Of a DNA stretch of 64,000 nucleotides, positions 21,801 through 34,100 are shown in pieces. Positions within the stretch are counted from its first letter, which is position 1. Each line of letters begins with the position of its first letter. Origin of the DNA: Biomphalaria glabrata (lineage: Eukaryota > Mollusca > Gastropoda > Planorbidae); contig NC_074716.1 of NCBI RefSeq assembly GCF_947242115.1, forward strand, positions 1,628,001-1,692,000. Direction: 5' to 3'. The notes beneath the pieces are model-generated. The model was not told where the DNA came from, made no database searches, and saw nothing but the letters and a program-made list of their open reading frames with translations. The position numbers and the translations under genes were made by a program.

Positions 21801-24800
21801 TAAAGTCTAAAACTCCAGAGGGGCTTAAAATTCTGAACTGCTTCTATATGCTCTTTTAGAAAAAAAATAATCTTGTTTTTTTTTTTCTTTACACTTGGCT
21901 TCTATTATAAGGATTATATACTATTAATTGCAAAGATAAGCACAATACCAGAGATGGTCACAGAGGCCAGACTTTGCTTTCTTACGTTAGGACATGGTTA
22001 AGGTCTAAGTTAACATGGTTGAGTCCCTTTGCCTTTTTGCACTGATAGATTTGTACTAAGAGGATCAACCCTGGGCTAATTATTTTCATTCACTTGAAGC
22101 TAGTTTCTAAGTAAAGTTCCCCTTTCAGACTTTGTGATCTATGGGGGAGATGATCTGTTTCTGTGGTGCACAGTTAATGAGGGTGTCATGTGACCAGCAC
22201 AACAACCAACCACCTTTACTTTTCCCCAACTAATGTCAGGTTCTCATTGGAGCTGGGTGGACTCAGAGGTGCCCTAAAGATCCCAAAATTAAAAATCCTA
22301 TTTTTCACCAGGATTTGAACCCAGGAGCACTGGGTTGGAAGCCAAGCAATATACCACTCAGCACTGCACTTTCTGAAGTTAGCTTAGTAATCTTTATTTC
22401 TAAATTTTGATATTCAAGTCTTCCCCTGTTGTTTTTTTAATTTTAAGAAATTAGTTATGGGTATCACAGGTTAGTTAATTTCAACCTAATATAATAGAAA
22501 GAACTTTTAACAGTCCAGTGAAAAAGTTTTTCGTTTTAATAATGCTACCCATAATGATTCTTATGTTCATTAAATTGCTGTCTGGCAAAAAATCTGAGTA
22601 TATTGCAAGTCTTTTTATGATAAATTATAAACTCAATCTATTTATTGTAGCAATGGCCGCTGTTTGTTCTAGTAATGCTTATAATGTTTCAGCTGGCTTG
22701 GTGTTTTATCCAGTACCAGAAGATGGGACCATCGTCATAGCCTACAAGGAGGGAGAGTTAAAGTCAATCAATAAACTTTTACAGTCTCTTGACAACTCTA
22801 CTAATGGTTAGTTATTATAACTATTTAGTTAGTACTGTATCTTAGTAATAGTAAAAACGTATGATGGAATGCCTGTAATTTATAATCTACTAAATATTGT
22901 CACTGTATATAACCATTCCAATTCATGATTTATACTTAAAAATAATAATAATAAATATAGCTTTTATATAGCTCTAGTTTCATGCTTATAGCATGCTTAG
23001 AGCGCTATGGCCTAATCTCATTTGTGGACCATTGGGGAGGAGCGGTTATCTGGGAGAAGGTTTTCCTTGCTCCCTTTAGGTGCTCAGTAAACACAACTCT
23101 GCCCGAGTCAGGTGTCGAACCTAAGCCCCTTTCATAGGTAGCCTAGTCAGGGCATGTTCGATTGTACTTTGCCTCTTGGCCATGCTTCCCACTTTCCAAA
23201 AGTACGTTTCTAAAGTCATCTCTTTAGGTTGAGGAGGAGTTGAGTTGTTTTCATGCCCACATTTTCTCAAATCTTATATAAAAAAACATTTAACTATATT
23301 TAATCATGAATTTCAACCCAGAATTTTCAGCAAGCACTTAAGCTGTTGAACCGTCACATTCTATCAGATACTTTATTGTCATAAGTCATTCTGATGCAAT
23401 AAAACAAAACATTATTATTTAAATTGTAGAGAATTTAATCTTTTTTATTTAATTCTCTATTATTATGGAGGTGGTAATGTTTTTTGTTTTTTTTGTTTGG
23501 TCTAATCTTTTTGTTTCTTGTTCAGACTACAAATCTACCAACCAATTAAATGAAATCTTCATTAAATGTAATGCTACAAACCAACCCTACAACAGAACCT
23601 GCCATGTCTCAACTGTTGATTTCGGCGATCGGTGTACAAAACAAAATAAATATGGCTATGACTTTCCCCAGCCTTGTGTTTTTATACAGCTTAATCTGGT
23701 AGGTAATGCTTTATAATATTTGTTCAATAGCTGACTAGCTATGGCCATGTTTTCTCCACTTTTGTATAACTATTCTTTGAAAAACTAATAGTGAATAAAG
23801 TAAATGAGAAATGGATAAGCTCTCATCCGAATCACAAGATGATGAAGCCTATTATAAGCGATCCCGACAAGACCAACGTCTAATCTTTCGACTCAGGACC
23901 AGACACAACAGAATGAGACAACATATGTACCTGCCCAAAATTGGAACCAGTGAAATCTGCCCATGTGGAGTGTCACCAGAGAATGCTGACCATGACCTTC
24001 AAAACTGCACTACTTACCGAAAGGCTCCAACCAGACACTGGCCCCAAAACACCCCAATAGAAAGAAAACTATATGGAGACTTCTCAGATTTGGAAACCAC
24101 TGCGCAGTTGATCTCATATATTGGTTTAGTCATCTTAACGCTCCAACATAACAATGAGAACGAAGAAGAAGAAGAAAAACATTTTTTACAGGATTTAAAT
24201 AGGTTGCTAGGCTTAAACCTCCCCTTCCCCGATGATTTGTTATTGAAAACTCTAAACTTTGTAACTATTTTTTCCTCCTTTTTTTTTTCTTCAGCCAGAA
24301 AATAGAGTGATAGCTCCTTTAGATGAAAATTCACCGCTGTGGAAAAAAGCTAGTTCATCTATAAAGGATCTTCTTAAAGACCCAGCTCACATACCAGTGA
24401 CATGCACAGGATCTGTAAGTATTAGTATATGTATATCAGAGGCTTAGTGAGGGGTGACAAGGGGGCACGATGCCCTGGGAGCCACATTCAGGGGGGGGGG
24501 GGGCCAAAAAAATAAAAATATTGTAGATTTTTCAGTCAGGTAATATATTCTAAGGTTATTTGTATTATATTATTATTAAATTATTATTAAATACTTTTTA
24601 TTTATGAGCCTATATTTCATGGAAAAGGTCTCAAAGGTTGTCATGGCTAGGGGTGTCAATGGGGATAAGCCTCCATTGTCTATAAAATACTCCTAATGGC
24701 ATGCGTCTCAAATAGCCTCGGACAAATAAGTCCAGCACCTGGCCTTCTCGTGTGAAGCCCGGCAAAACTGCTCTTACTAACAGGTGAAGGGTTGAAGGTG

Positions 24801-26225
24801 GATACCTGGCACCACAAAACCGGGAGCTTTGGGCAGATGAAGCTCCTCAGCCTAGTAAGGCAGTTCATCTAGGAGAGGGGTACTCTGACTTCAAACCCCC
24901 CGCTGCCTTGCGGTACTGAGGCTTCAGGAGACAACCTCGAGGAGAATTCAGGAGTGAAGCCCCTTAGGCGTTGGGAATAGCGACTATGACATTCCCTCCG
25001 GCAGCTTCTGAAACTGAGCTGGTGCCAAATGTAATGCGAAGCAAGGTCGAAAGAGGGATCATGACGCATGGGCCACCCATGACCCCCTTATCTAAGGCCC
25101 AGGAATGCGCCCCGGGAGGAAACTCTGGTGCTGCTGCAAAGCTGCTAAAACTAAATAGGAAACAACAGTCACCAAAACCAGTGACTCATCTGGGCGCATC
25201 CATTGCCTTCCGAGACAAAAAGGAGCCCTATCATGGAAAAAGGGGGGGGGCAATCAAGTTTATTACCCCATGCGCATGTTGTGCTCACTACGCCTCTGAT
25301 GGAAGCATTAGTGTGGGCTAGAACAGTCCAAAAGGTGAAAGACTATTGTGGTGTTGTTTCTTGAGAGTTAAGTGTTTATATCTTTGTATTATTATCTCTC
25401 ATTACAACAGCACTCTCTCACAAATGCGTTTAAAAATGCACTGAAGTGACGCCATATCAATATTAAGTTGATTGAAGTTCGATCTTTTCAAACTCATTCC
25501 AGAAAATGAATTTAGATTCAAAGGTCTATGAAAATACAGAGATAATTACAATATGACAAATAATTGACTGTATTAACTGAACAATAATGACCTTAATATC
25601 TGGCATCTTTTTTTTTTTTAGTCTTCAAAAACATTTTCTGAAACCTATTAATATTCTTTCCTGCCGTCCAGTGAATTTGTTTACAAAACAGCTGGTCAAG
25701 GTCTCAACTTGAACATTGGCTGGTCATCTATTACGTACATTTTTCCTTTCTAGCCTACCTTCTGGATTGAATGTGCTGTTGAGTATGACAGCAATATTTT
25801 CACTGTATTAAATTATTATAGAGTTACTAAAACAATTTGACTGGCTTATTTAAGTTGTTACATTCCAAGTTGACATTGTTTACTGTGACATTTTGAAAGT
25901 GACATTGAGTATGATGACATTGTTGACATTTTGTGCTCCACAGACACCAGAAGACGAGGAAATTCTGAATGAATCACCTACACTAGATAGGAATAAAGAA
26001 AGAATTTCCTATTTCCCAAAAGAGGGTCTTGCTTCTTACGTTTATCGCAATCGAAGCATGGAGCTGCCTTTCGTCAAGCCAGCTTTGATGGTGCAGTTTA
26101 CTTCCCTTACTAAAGGCCATCTCGTTCATGTCACATGCACGGCCTGGGGTCAACTGTATGACTTCAACCACAACATTGTTGACCATGAACTCTTGACCAC
26201 GGAGTTTGCTATTTATATCAAGTAA
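15815..26225 (+). CDS. Na+/K+-ATPase beta-subunit-like protein, six exons
   Basis: Exons are 15815-15927, 16251-16417, 22693-22806, 23526-23698, 24295-24414 and 25944-26225 (stop TAA). All phases agree and give 322 residues, the usual length for this family. It is a type II membrane protein: a cytoplasmic start (MAANPYDPITTTD), one membrane span near residues 50-75 (VIVTLCTVCLIILVSVIIAV), then an extracellular domain. Six ectodomain cysteines lie in IKCN, RTC, DRC, QPC and two VTC contexts, the family's three-disulfide pattern. YGYDFPQPCVFIQLNL matches the conserved FGY...PC...KLN block. N-glycosylation sites include NST, NAT and NRT. The subunit helps fold and place the alpha pump subunit at the cell surface. 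The start is the first ATG of the exon; if the acceptor at 15797-15798 is used instead of 15813-15814, an upstream exon could add residues. Which beta paralogue this is cannot be told. Introns 2-5 carry an LTR element, a SINE, a LINE tail and a composite repeat. Confidence 0.88.
16507..16677 (-). repeat. 3' LTR of the gypsy-type element
   Basis: 171 bp with TG...CA ends (TGTAATAAG to TTCACCACA as read on the plus strand). It is nearly identical to 20787-20957. Confidence 0.93.
20787..20957 (-). repeat. 5' LTR of the gypsy-type element
   Basis: 171 bp with the same TG...CA ends as its partner, followed at once by the GGCTG target duplication. Confidence 0.93.
22105..22375 (-). mobile_element. 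tRNA-derived SINE, family A
   Basis: The minus strand reads through a tRNA-like head (near 22375), the B-box-like GGGTTCAAATCC, the body with GGCACCTCTGAGTCCACC, and the 3' part ending in the GATCACAAAGTCTGAAAG region. It lies in intron 2 of the ATPase-beta-like gene. Confidence 0.85.
23308..23336 (+). repeat. 29-bp sequence shared with 26954-26982
   Basis: An identical 29-base string starting GAATTTCAACCCAGA and ending TTCAGCAAGCA occurs at both places, with no wider similarity seen. Confidence 0.75.
23811..24180 (+). mobile_element. I-clade-like LINE, C-terminal end
   Basis: An open frame encodes RLIFRLRTRHNRMRQHM, the Cys/His tail ICPCGVSPENADHDLQNC, IERKLYGDF and LETTAQL, and ends in a GAA-rich tail. 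It is longer than the related copy at 6173-6425. It lies in intron 4 of the ATPase-beta-like gene, about 115 bases before the next exon. Confidence 0.75.
24435..25300. mobile_element. composite repeat with short terminal inverted repeats
   Basis: The left end ATCAGAGGCTTAGTGAG (24435-24451) pairs with the complement of CTCACTACGCCTCTGAT (25284-25300), 16 of 17 bases. The interior holds an open stretch (24971-25321) ending in HLGASIAFRDKKEPYHGK, which resembles the start of endonuclease-RT LINE proteins in molluscs. A related phrase, CCAGTGACTCATCTGGG, occurs near 15626. It could be a DNA transposon carrying LINE sequence, or a LINE 5' end with chance ends. No clear target duplication was seen. 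It lies in intron 5 of the ATPase-beta-like gene. Confidence 0.5.
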
Positions 26226-26538
26226 ATGGAGGTAGACGTTTGTTGACTGTCCTGGAGCACATCGGTAAGGGAAAATATGTCAACAAAAACACACTGTCAA
26301 AGACTTTTGTTGGTAATGCTACAGTTTTAAAGGACAGACTTTTGTTTATATAAATACGCTTGCAAATGACAGAGTTTCTTCTATATATGCTATTTTCAAA
26401 GTGAACACTATGATAATATTCATACAATTATATAGGATATGTTTCTAATGATGTAAAATCACTACTGAAAATGTATTTAAACTTGGTATTTATGTAAAAA
26501 TATTGGAACAATTTTTTTTTATGTTAACATGGTTGTAA

Positions 26539-26544
26539 AATAAA
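26539..26544 (+). terminator. polyadenylation signal, ATPase-beta-like gene
   Basis: AATAAA about 315 bases after the stop codon at 26223-26225. Later signals may also be used. Confidence 0.45.
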
Positions 26545-26705
26545 TACAGCCCCCAACTCTTCACTAGCATCCTACACACATGTACATATCATTTTTCTCT
26601 CCTGAGATAAAGCTTAATGTAGCGCTTGATTGCATTAATTTTAAAAGTATGCCTTCATGTTTGGTAGTGTTGGTTATCCGTTTATTTTTTTAAAATAATT
26701 TTCAG

Positions 26706-26880
26706 CATGCTACCTGGTTGGGTGGCATGCGCTCTAGACTGTCAATCAATAGTCTTGATGTTCCCGGATTCAAACCCTGCCTACCACCATCCCCTGTTTG
26801 TCCTGTGGGAGGTTCGGACTAGTATGTAGTTATCTTCAAAATCTGAAGGAACATCCGAAACATGTAAAACAAAAAGAAGG
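26706..26880 (+). mobile_element. tRNA-derived SINE, family B
   Basis: It has a tRNA-like head with the B-box-like GGATTCAAACCC, then CCACCATCCCC, GTCCTGTGGGAGGTTCGGAC and GAAGGAACATCCGAAACATG. Confidence 0.85.
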
Positions 26881-26904
26881 ACATAGCCAGGTAGTTTGAC
26901 CTTA

Positions 26905-27012
26905 CTAGGTAGTAGACTTTAGTTTGACCTTACTAGGTAGTAGACTTTAGTTTGAATTTCAACCCAGAATTTTCAGCAAGCAGTAGTAGACTTTAGTTTG
27001 ACCTTACTAGGT
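26905..27012 (+). repeat. TAGTTTGACCTTACTAGGTA repeats, interrupted
   Basis: About four units of TTTGACCTTACTAGGTAGTA occur. One is interrupted by the 29-bp string shared with 23308-23336. Confidence 0.8.
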
Positions 27013-28049
27013 AGTAGGCTAAAGTTAGCTAATCGAGTTAATTTAGAGCAGATAACTCTTTAAAAAAAAAGATCCAAATGGGGAGTGCCAGTATTGTCAC
27101 TTCCAATACTCCTAAACTTTTTTTAACCAATAGTCTCACACCACTCCTCCCTCTCTCCTAATAGAAAATGTTTAATCTAAAAACTGAATGAATTTTAAAA
27201 TTATTTTTTTTGTTTATTTAATGACCTGACATTTTTATTGACTGAAATCTTTTTTTTTTATTTCCTAAATATCTTTATTTTATTTATTTTTTTACTGACA
27301 ATGAAAATGTAGATTTAACTTCTGTAATGATTACATTACCATTTAGTGAGTACATTTCTGCTTGGCATTATGCACATATACCTACATTTTATACACATTT
27401 TTTTTTTCTTTTTTTTTTTGTGTGTGCGGTTTGTGAAGAAATGTTTATCTTAAAAACAAATGTTTGTTTATGTAGTTGGTGAGATAATGTTTACTTGATG
27501 ATCAGAGGGATGTTATCTGTGGCAGCTATAAATGATGAGAATCATCTATACAGCAACATTATTTTGAAAAAAATAATTCTAAATTAAATTTTAAAATGAT
27601 ATTTTTTTTTTTATGACTATTTAAAATACTATTTTTAAGGCAGCTTTGGCAAAGTCAGTGATGATCATAAAGTTTGACCAATTTTTAACATTTTTATTTT
27701 GCATCTTCTCTTTAGTTCACCTCAGGTGTTTAAAATAATATTGTTTCAGTTTTCATCTAAAATAGTGCAAGAATCTTGTTCAATATAGATTCAACTTTAG
27801 GACTGAATATTTTGTATGTGCTTGAAATATTGAAAATGTATTCACTCATTTTTTGTCTTTAATCTAACTACTAGATTTAGGTTTTTATTTTCCGCTTAGA
27901 TTTATGCATGAATAGTTTTGGCTGGATCTCGTAGATTAGTTCTGTATCAGCTTTCAGATAAACTTGTATAACTAAAAATAGGCATTGTTTTCGATTCTGA
28001 ACATAGTTAATGGCTTTGTCAACGGGATGCATACTTAAGTTGTCTTTTT

Positions 28050-28222
28050 TGTCGCCTGCATCTCTCTTTGGCAAGCGCCTTTCTTTGAGTCTTAAATGTG
28101 TTTCATGTGACCTTCGTAAGAGCTCTCCAGCTGTCTGCACCTTTCTTTGGCAAGGGCCTTTCTTTGAGTCTTAAATGTGTTTCATGTGACCTTCGTAAGA
28201 GCTCTCTAGCTGTCTGCCTTCT
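28050..28222 (-). repeat. two-copy tandem duplication, about 80-95 bp
   Basis: The phrases TTTCTTTGAGTCTTAAATG and CTTCGTAAGAGCTCTC occur twice in the same order, near 28079-28130 and 28160-28215. On the minus strand both copies encode ELLRRSHETHLRLKER. Confidence 0.8.
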
Positions 28223-29447
28223 TCTATGCCAGTGAAAGTGAAATGACACCTGGTTTAATCTGTCTAGCACCTCCAGGGGCACTTCTGTTATGCTGCGCTC
28301 CTTTAAGCTCGTCAAAAAAAAAAAGATGGCATGCGACATTTCCCATGCGAGATAGATTGTAAGTAGCGTTTCTTCACTATCCACACCAGCCTCTAGCAGA
28401 GCATAGTTATTTGTGAGGTAGTCTTACCAGCTTAGAACTAGGGATCTATTGTTTCTCTATCTACTAATGTTAGTGAGATCCATTTAAACATATTGTTGTT
28501 TATCTTTATATTAATTTGGTTGTGAAGCAAAAGTTGTGATAAATTTGTTGACCGATTAATTTTTGAAAGACTTGAATGCTAATAATCACAAGTCATGTAA
28601 GTTTAAACCCCAGATTTTAAGATATTCAACCCCTGCTTAAGTTGTCATGTATATTTTATACACCCATCTAATTATCACTCTAGCTAAATAATTCTGACAT
28701 AATTGTTAACTTGTAGTTAACATTCTGTGTTTGAATTAAAAATATACTCCCAGATTTTGAAAACTAAAAATCTTGGAACTTAATATGTACTATCTTAAGA
28801 GTAAACCAAATAAAAAATCTTTATACAATGTACCGGTGGGACCAAATATTAAGGCAGCCATAATGATTTTGATGCAAAGACACTATTGTAACATTTACTT
28901 AAGTAACATAATGGAACTGTACAGCTAGAATGCATTGTATTGTACATTTTAATTTACCATCTATGTTAGTGCAGAATTCAGTTCAGTCTATGCAGAGTAA
29001 CTAAAAGATAGGAAATAAAACTCAAGCATTATTGCCAACTGTATTTCTGTCTAAACATCAAGCAAAAGTACAGACCATTGAGGTCTGCCACATAAATGTT
29101 CAATGCAAATTATTGCCTAAATTTCATTTCTGTGTTTGACTTTGGCTGAAATCTTCTAAACAATGAAAGACATTAACAGAAACATTTTTTTTGGGTCTCC
29201 AATTGCCTAGATATACAAATAATGAGAAACATCTAATAGAACTAAATTCTGGTTATCCTTTATAAAACTGAAGGCTCTTTAAAAAAAACTTCATTTAGTT
29301 TAAATACAGATAACGTTCTTTGAATACTTTATCTAATCCAACTATTGAACTTAATGCTGTAAAAAATAAAAAAAAACAGTTGAAAATATGTTTCACTTCA
29401 CTTACTGACCTGAACAAATGTTCCAATCAGGATGTAAAACCTTTGTT

Positions 29448-29525
29448 GTTCAGAACCAGTGGTATAATTCAGAACCAGTGGTATAATTCAGAACCATTGG
29501 TTTAATTCAGAACCAGTGGTATAAT
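29448..29525 (+). repeat. short tandem repeat, about 19-bp unit, four copies
   Basis: Four copies of TTCAGAACCAGTGGTATAA with small changes. Confidence 0.85.
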
Positions 29526-30075
29526 ATCTCTACTTAGTTTTTATTTTCTTGAAACTAAAACTTTGACCTTGCCATGTTGTTGGTTGTTTTGACTGACGTC
29601 TTTCTGTATTTGTTATTAAAATGTGTTGCTGTCAAATGTTTCCAACTTTTGAATGTTTGGTTAATGGAAAATAATGAATCACCCCGTGGACTTTTGTTAT
29701 GCACTGAACTTCCTTATGTTATAACAACAAATAGAATAAAAGTATATAAATCTAGCATTTTCTTTGTTGACTCTTTGTATGTTGTTAAATCTACTTGTAA
29801 ATAGGGCCCTATTGTCATAGTTGGGCCGAACACTTTTAATCATCGACACAGGACGCCATCTTAGGCAGGAAGGACATGTTCACAACAAAAGACGCATAAC
29901 TCACAAAGACTAAGGGCTATAACTTGCATATCAAATATTAACATCCTTCCCTTTCTATTGACGAAAAATGTTCACTACAACATTCCAAAACGAACACATG
30001 GCATATTAACAGTGTATTGAATGCTTAGTGAGTTGATTTTTTTTCTTTTTGGCTACAAATTTTTTGAGATACAGT

Positions 30076-30245
30076 ATACAAAACCACTTGGCTACCTTTG
30101 AAAGTTTGAATCATGACTTAAGTACCACTTGGCTACCTTTGAAAGTTTGAATCATGACTTAAGTACCACTTGGCTACCTTTGAAAGTTTGAATCATGACT
30201 TGAGTACCACTTGGCTACCTTTGAAAGTTTGAATCATGCCTTGAG
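30076..30245 (+). repeat. 41-bp tandem repeat, four copies
   Basis: The unit contains ACCACTTGGCTACCTTTG and AAGTTTGAATCATGACTT. Copies are nearly identical. Confidence 0.9.
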
Positions 30246-31027
30246 TTTTGTTTACTGAGAGCCTAAAGGCAGTACAGAAAATTCTCCCAGATACCCCTAA
30301 ACATTCATGTCAGAAAAAAGATTGGACCATGAGTGCACTGGACATTCTACAAGCATGAAAGATGTGCTATCGAAAAGCAATAAAAAAAAATTATATGTTA
30401 ACAAGTACAAGCGATGTAAAGAGAGGGACTATTTCAATAAAAGAGTTATGAAAGAAAAAAATGTATGCTTAAAAATCGAGAGGTGGTTAAAAAAAATAGT
30501 TTCTTTTATTCTCCTTAAAGTTGCAGTGACAGAAATAGTTTCTATTATTCTCCTTGAAGTTGCAGTGACACAAAAACAATATCAAAAGCTATACTGTACT
30601 TTCAATACAATGTAAGTTGAGCTCAGAATAAAAACTTTTTAAAGACCTAACTTGTTAAGAGTTATTTTTTTAAAAAGACTGGCAGGCTGTTGGAAAGATG
30701 TGGAGAAATTAAAGAGAATGATTACCTAACTCACCAGTTCATTAAATACAAATTATAACTTGTTTCAAAAATATTTCTTCTAGATTATATTACTCTGGCA
30801 TAAAATATCTGCAGGAATGTAATGAAGACTCTGATGATCAATTCTGGAACTATTTTTAAAGCACACAACCAGGCAGCTCAGTTAACTCTTTCTCTCCTAA
30901 CTGACGATACCAACGTTAATTCCACCAGAATGTGGTAAATAATTACAGAGAGAAAGAGTTAAGTGAGACGCTATAACTTTCTCCTAACATATACAACATA
31001 CAAAATGTATTCTGTATCAGAAAACTG

Positions 31028-31033
31028 TTTATT
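31028..31033 (-). terminator. polyadenylation signal, CDC40
   Basis: TTTATT on the plus strand is AATAAA on the minus strand, about 160 bases past the CDC40 stop. Confidence 0.45.
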
Positions 31034-31193
31034 ATATACATGAACAAAGTAGATGATAACATTTTGTGTACAATGATGGAGATTATTATGATCAAAGAAA
31101 CAAATGTGCATTCATTATTTTAAAAACAAACTTGACTGTACATTCCAATAACTGACTGTAAAGAGCTTTGAGTTCTTAACTTGGAGTATAAAA

Positions 31194-34100
31194 CTAATCC
31201 CAGAACTTGATGACGCCATCCCATCCAGCAGTAGCCAGTTTTGAAGTCTCGTGTGGATGCCATAAAACATTAATACAAACATCATCATGGGCCTTGAACT
31301 TGGAGTAGAGTTTGGTGCTTCGCCAGTCCCAGATGTATACTTTCCCATCAGCATCACCGCAAGTTATATAGCTGAAGAAGACAATAATAGAAAATGACAT
31401 GTCACAAGTATTAAGTATAATCAGAGAGAGAGTAACATACAAATAGTCAAACTTTGTGCAAAAAATGCTATCATATTCATAGCAATTATTTTGTTTAGTA
31501 TGAAGACTATCGTCATGTGCAATATTTCTCAAGATGATGTCACTAACTATAAATATTTGTGGCTGACGCTGATCTAAACAAACAATTTTTAAGTTCTTCC
31601 AAAATTGTGAATATCTACATTTTAGATTTGATGAGGTTGCAACCAATCATTGTTTCACATTAATATGTAATGTCCCACCCTCTTGAAACTTTCCTACTTT
31701 GACTAGGCTTAGTATAGTATCAAGGATAACTTAAAAGAAGAATGTAAAGCCATTCATATACAAACAAATTTTTAAAAATATTTACCTCATTTCTGGAGAA
31801 AAATCTATTCCACAAGCATATCCAGCAACCTACCAAAATAGAATTATAAATAAAACACAAATAATATTCCAGATACATACAAAAATTACAGAGAATTAAG
31901 AATAATATATAATAGAAACAATCTAAAAACATTAAGACACATTGAAACAAGAAAAATTATGTATAGAATATTAAGCCACATGAAATAAGGAAAACTTATC
32001 TATAGAAATGTAACATACCATGTGACCAGTAAATGTTTTTTTCCTTATAAACTTCATTCTGTTGAGTGCATTGAACACACATATTTTGTTGTCCATAGAT
32101 TGACATGCCAACCATTTGCCTGAAATATATCAATAGCACATAGGAATCAATTATACTGACATGCTAACCATTCGCCTGACATATCTATAGCACATAAGGC
32201 AACTATTAGCCTGAAGCATATCAAAGATACATTGGAATCAATTAGGTTGAACCAGATAGTTAGAAGTATTTAGCAATGGATGTTTTTCAGGCATTAGAAT
32301 TATGGAATTTTTGTATATCTTCAGTAAAATGAATAGAAAAATACATTTTGTTTGGGATAAAAAAAAACATTATTACAATAAGTACAAACAAAGCAAATCA
32401 TAATTCTTAAATCAGAATTATTATTTTTTTTATATCACTGATAAATAAAGGTAGTTTTAATTAGACTTACCATTAGGTGATAAAGTGACAGCTGGCATTG
32501 AGTGCATGGAAGGATCAGCAATATACTTGAAGTCGACAGGAATATCCCTGAGAAAAACATTCAATTCACACAATTTGTTCATTGTAGATTACAAACTGAG
32601 AAGAGAGTGGCTTTAAAAATGTCTAAGAGAAATGTTGACTGTTGTTGACTGGGAATGTAAAACTATTCAATCATACCACTTCCAAGAAAAACAATCATCT
32701 GAACATACATTCTCTTCATTAATGTTTTTATGATAATGGCAATGTCTTCGATTCCCAAGATTTAGGATAAGTGTGGTACCAGTTGAAACCTGCATAGTTT
32801 TCCACATCTGAAGAACGCAAAGCTGTTGCACTTTAATCTACTCTGAGTGGACAATATTAAGCATTCATAGCTCAGCATTTAAAACCAGTTGTGGTATCAC
32901 ACAGAACCATTATTCAATTTCTTAAAATAAAAAAAAACCCAGCTGCACTGTATACTATTTTTCTATAGCATTATGCTATTGAACACATTTTATATTATTT
33001 AAAAGAAAGACCTACCCAATAAATAAACTGGTTTAACCATTTAATAAGAGTGTCAATGAATCAACCATATCAGTGGAAATACTCCACCAGTACTCATGAT
33101 ACAAATGGTTTAACCATTTAATAAGAGTGTCAATGAATCAACCATATCATTGAAAATACTCCACCAGTACTCAAGATGCAAATGGTTTAACCATTTAATA
33201 AGAGTGTCAATGAATCAACCATATCAGTGGAAATACTCCACCAGTACTCAAGATACAAATGGTTTAACCATTTAATAAGAGTGTCAATGAATCAACCATA
33301 TCATTGAAAATACTCCACCAGTACTCAAGATACAAATGGTTTAACCATTTAATAAGAGTGTCAATGAATCAACCATATCATTGAAAATACTCCATCAGTA
33401 CTCAAGATACAAATGGTTTAACCATTTAATAAGAGTGTCAATGAATCAACCATATCATTGAAAATACTCCACCAGTACTCAAGATACAAATGGTTTAACC
33501 ATTTAATAAGAGTGTCAATGAATCAACCATATCATTGAAAATACTCCACCAGTACTCAAGATACAAATGGTTTAACCATTTAATAAGAGTGTCAATGAAT
33601 CAACCATATCATTGAAAATACTCCACCAGTACTCAAGATACAAATGGTTTAACCATTTAATAAGAGTGTCAATGAATCAACCATATCATTGAAAATACTC
33701 CACCAGTACTCAAGATACAAATGGTTTAACCATTTAATAAGAGTGTCAATGAATCAACCATATCATTGAAAATACTCCACCAGTACTCAAGATACAAATG
33801 GTTTAACCATTTAATAAGAGTGTCAATGAATCAACCATATCAGTGGAAATACTCCACCAGTACTCAAGATACAGAACATGAGAAAGTAGCAAGCACATCA
33901 ACAAAATGAACTAATAGAAACTTACCATTCCCAGACTCTTAAGCTCTTATCATCGGATGTGGAAACAAAACGTCGATTGTGGTCAATGAATGTGATGCTG
34001 TTGACTGGACCTAAGTGACGGTCATATTCCTGGATTATCTCCCCTGAACGAATGTCCCACTAAAAAATGAAAAAAAAAAAAAAAAACAATAGAATGTGTT

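Larger units (their letters stand above)
26226..31193. other. region between two convergent genes
   Basis: No supported exon. It holds the 3' UTR of the ATPase-beta-like gene on the left and that of CDC40 on the right, a SINE B copy, four small tandem repeats and T- or A-rich stretches. A minus-strand open patch at 28103-28440 (TNNYALLEAGVDSEETLLTI) has no function I recognise. Confidence 0.6.

Noticed and set aside
28103-28384. 93-codon minus-strand frame
   Set aside because: Part of it is a local tandem duplication and the rest matches nothing I know; kept only as a note in the region entry.
33027-33873. Regular repeats resembling a CRISPR array
   Set aside because: The 77-bp units are directly tandem with no unique spacers, and the locus is an animal intron.
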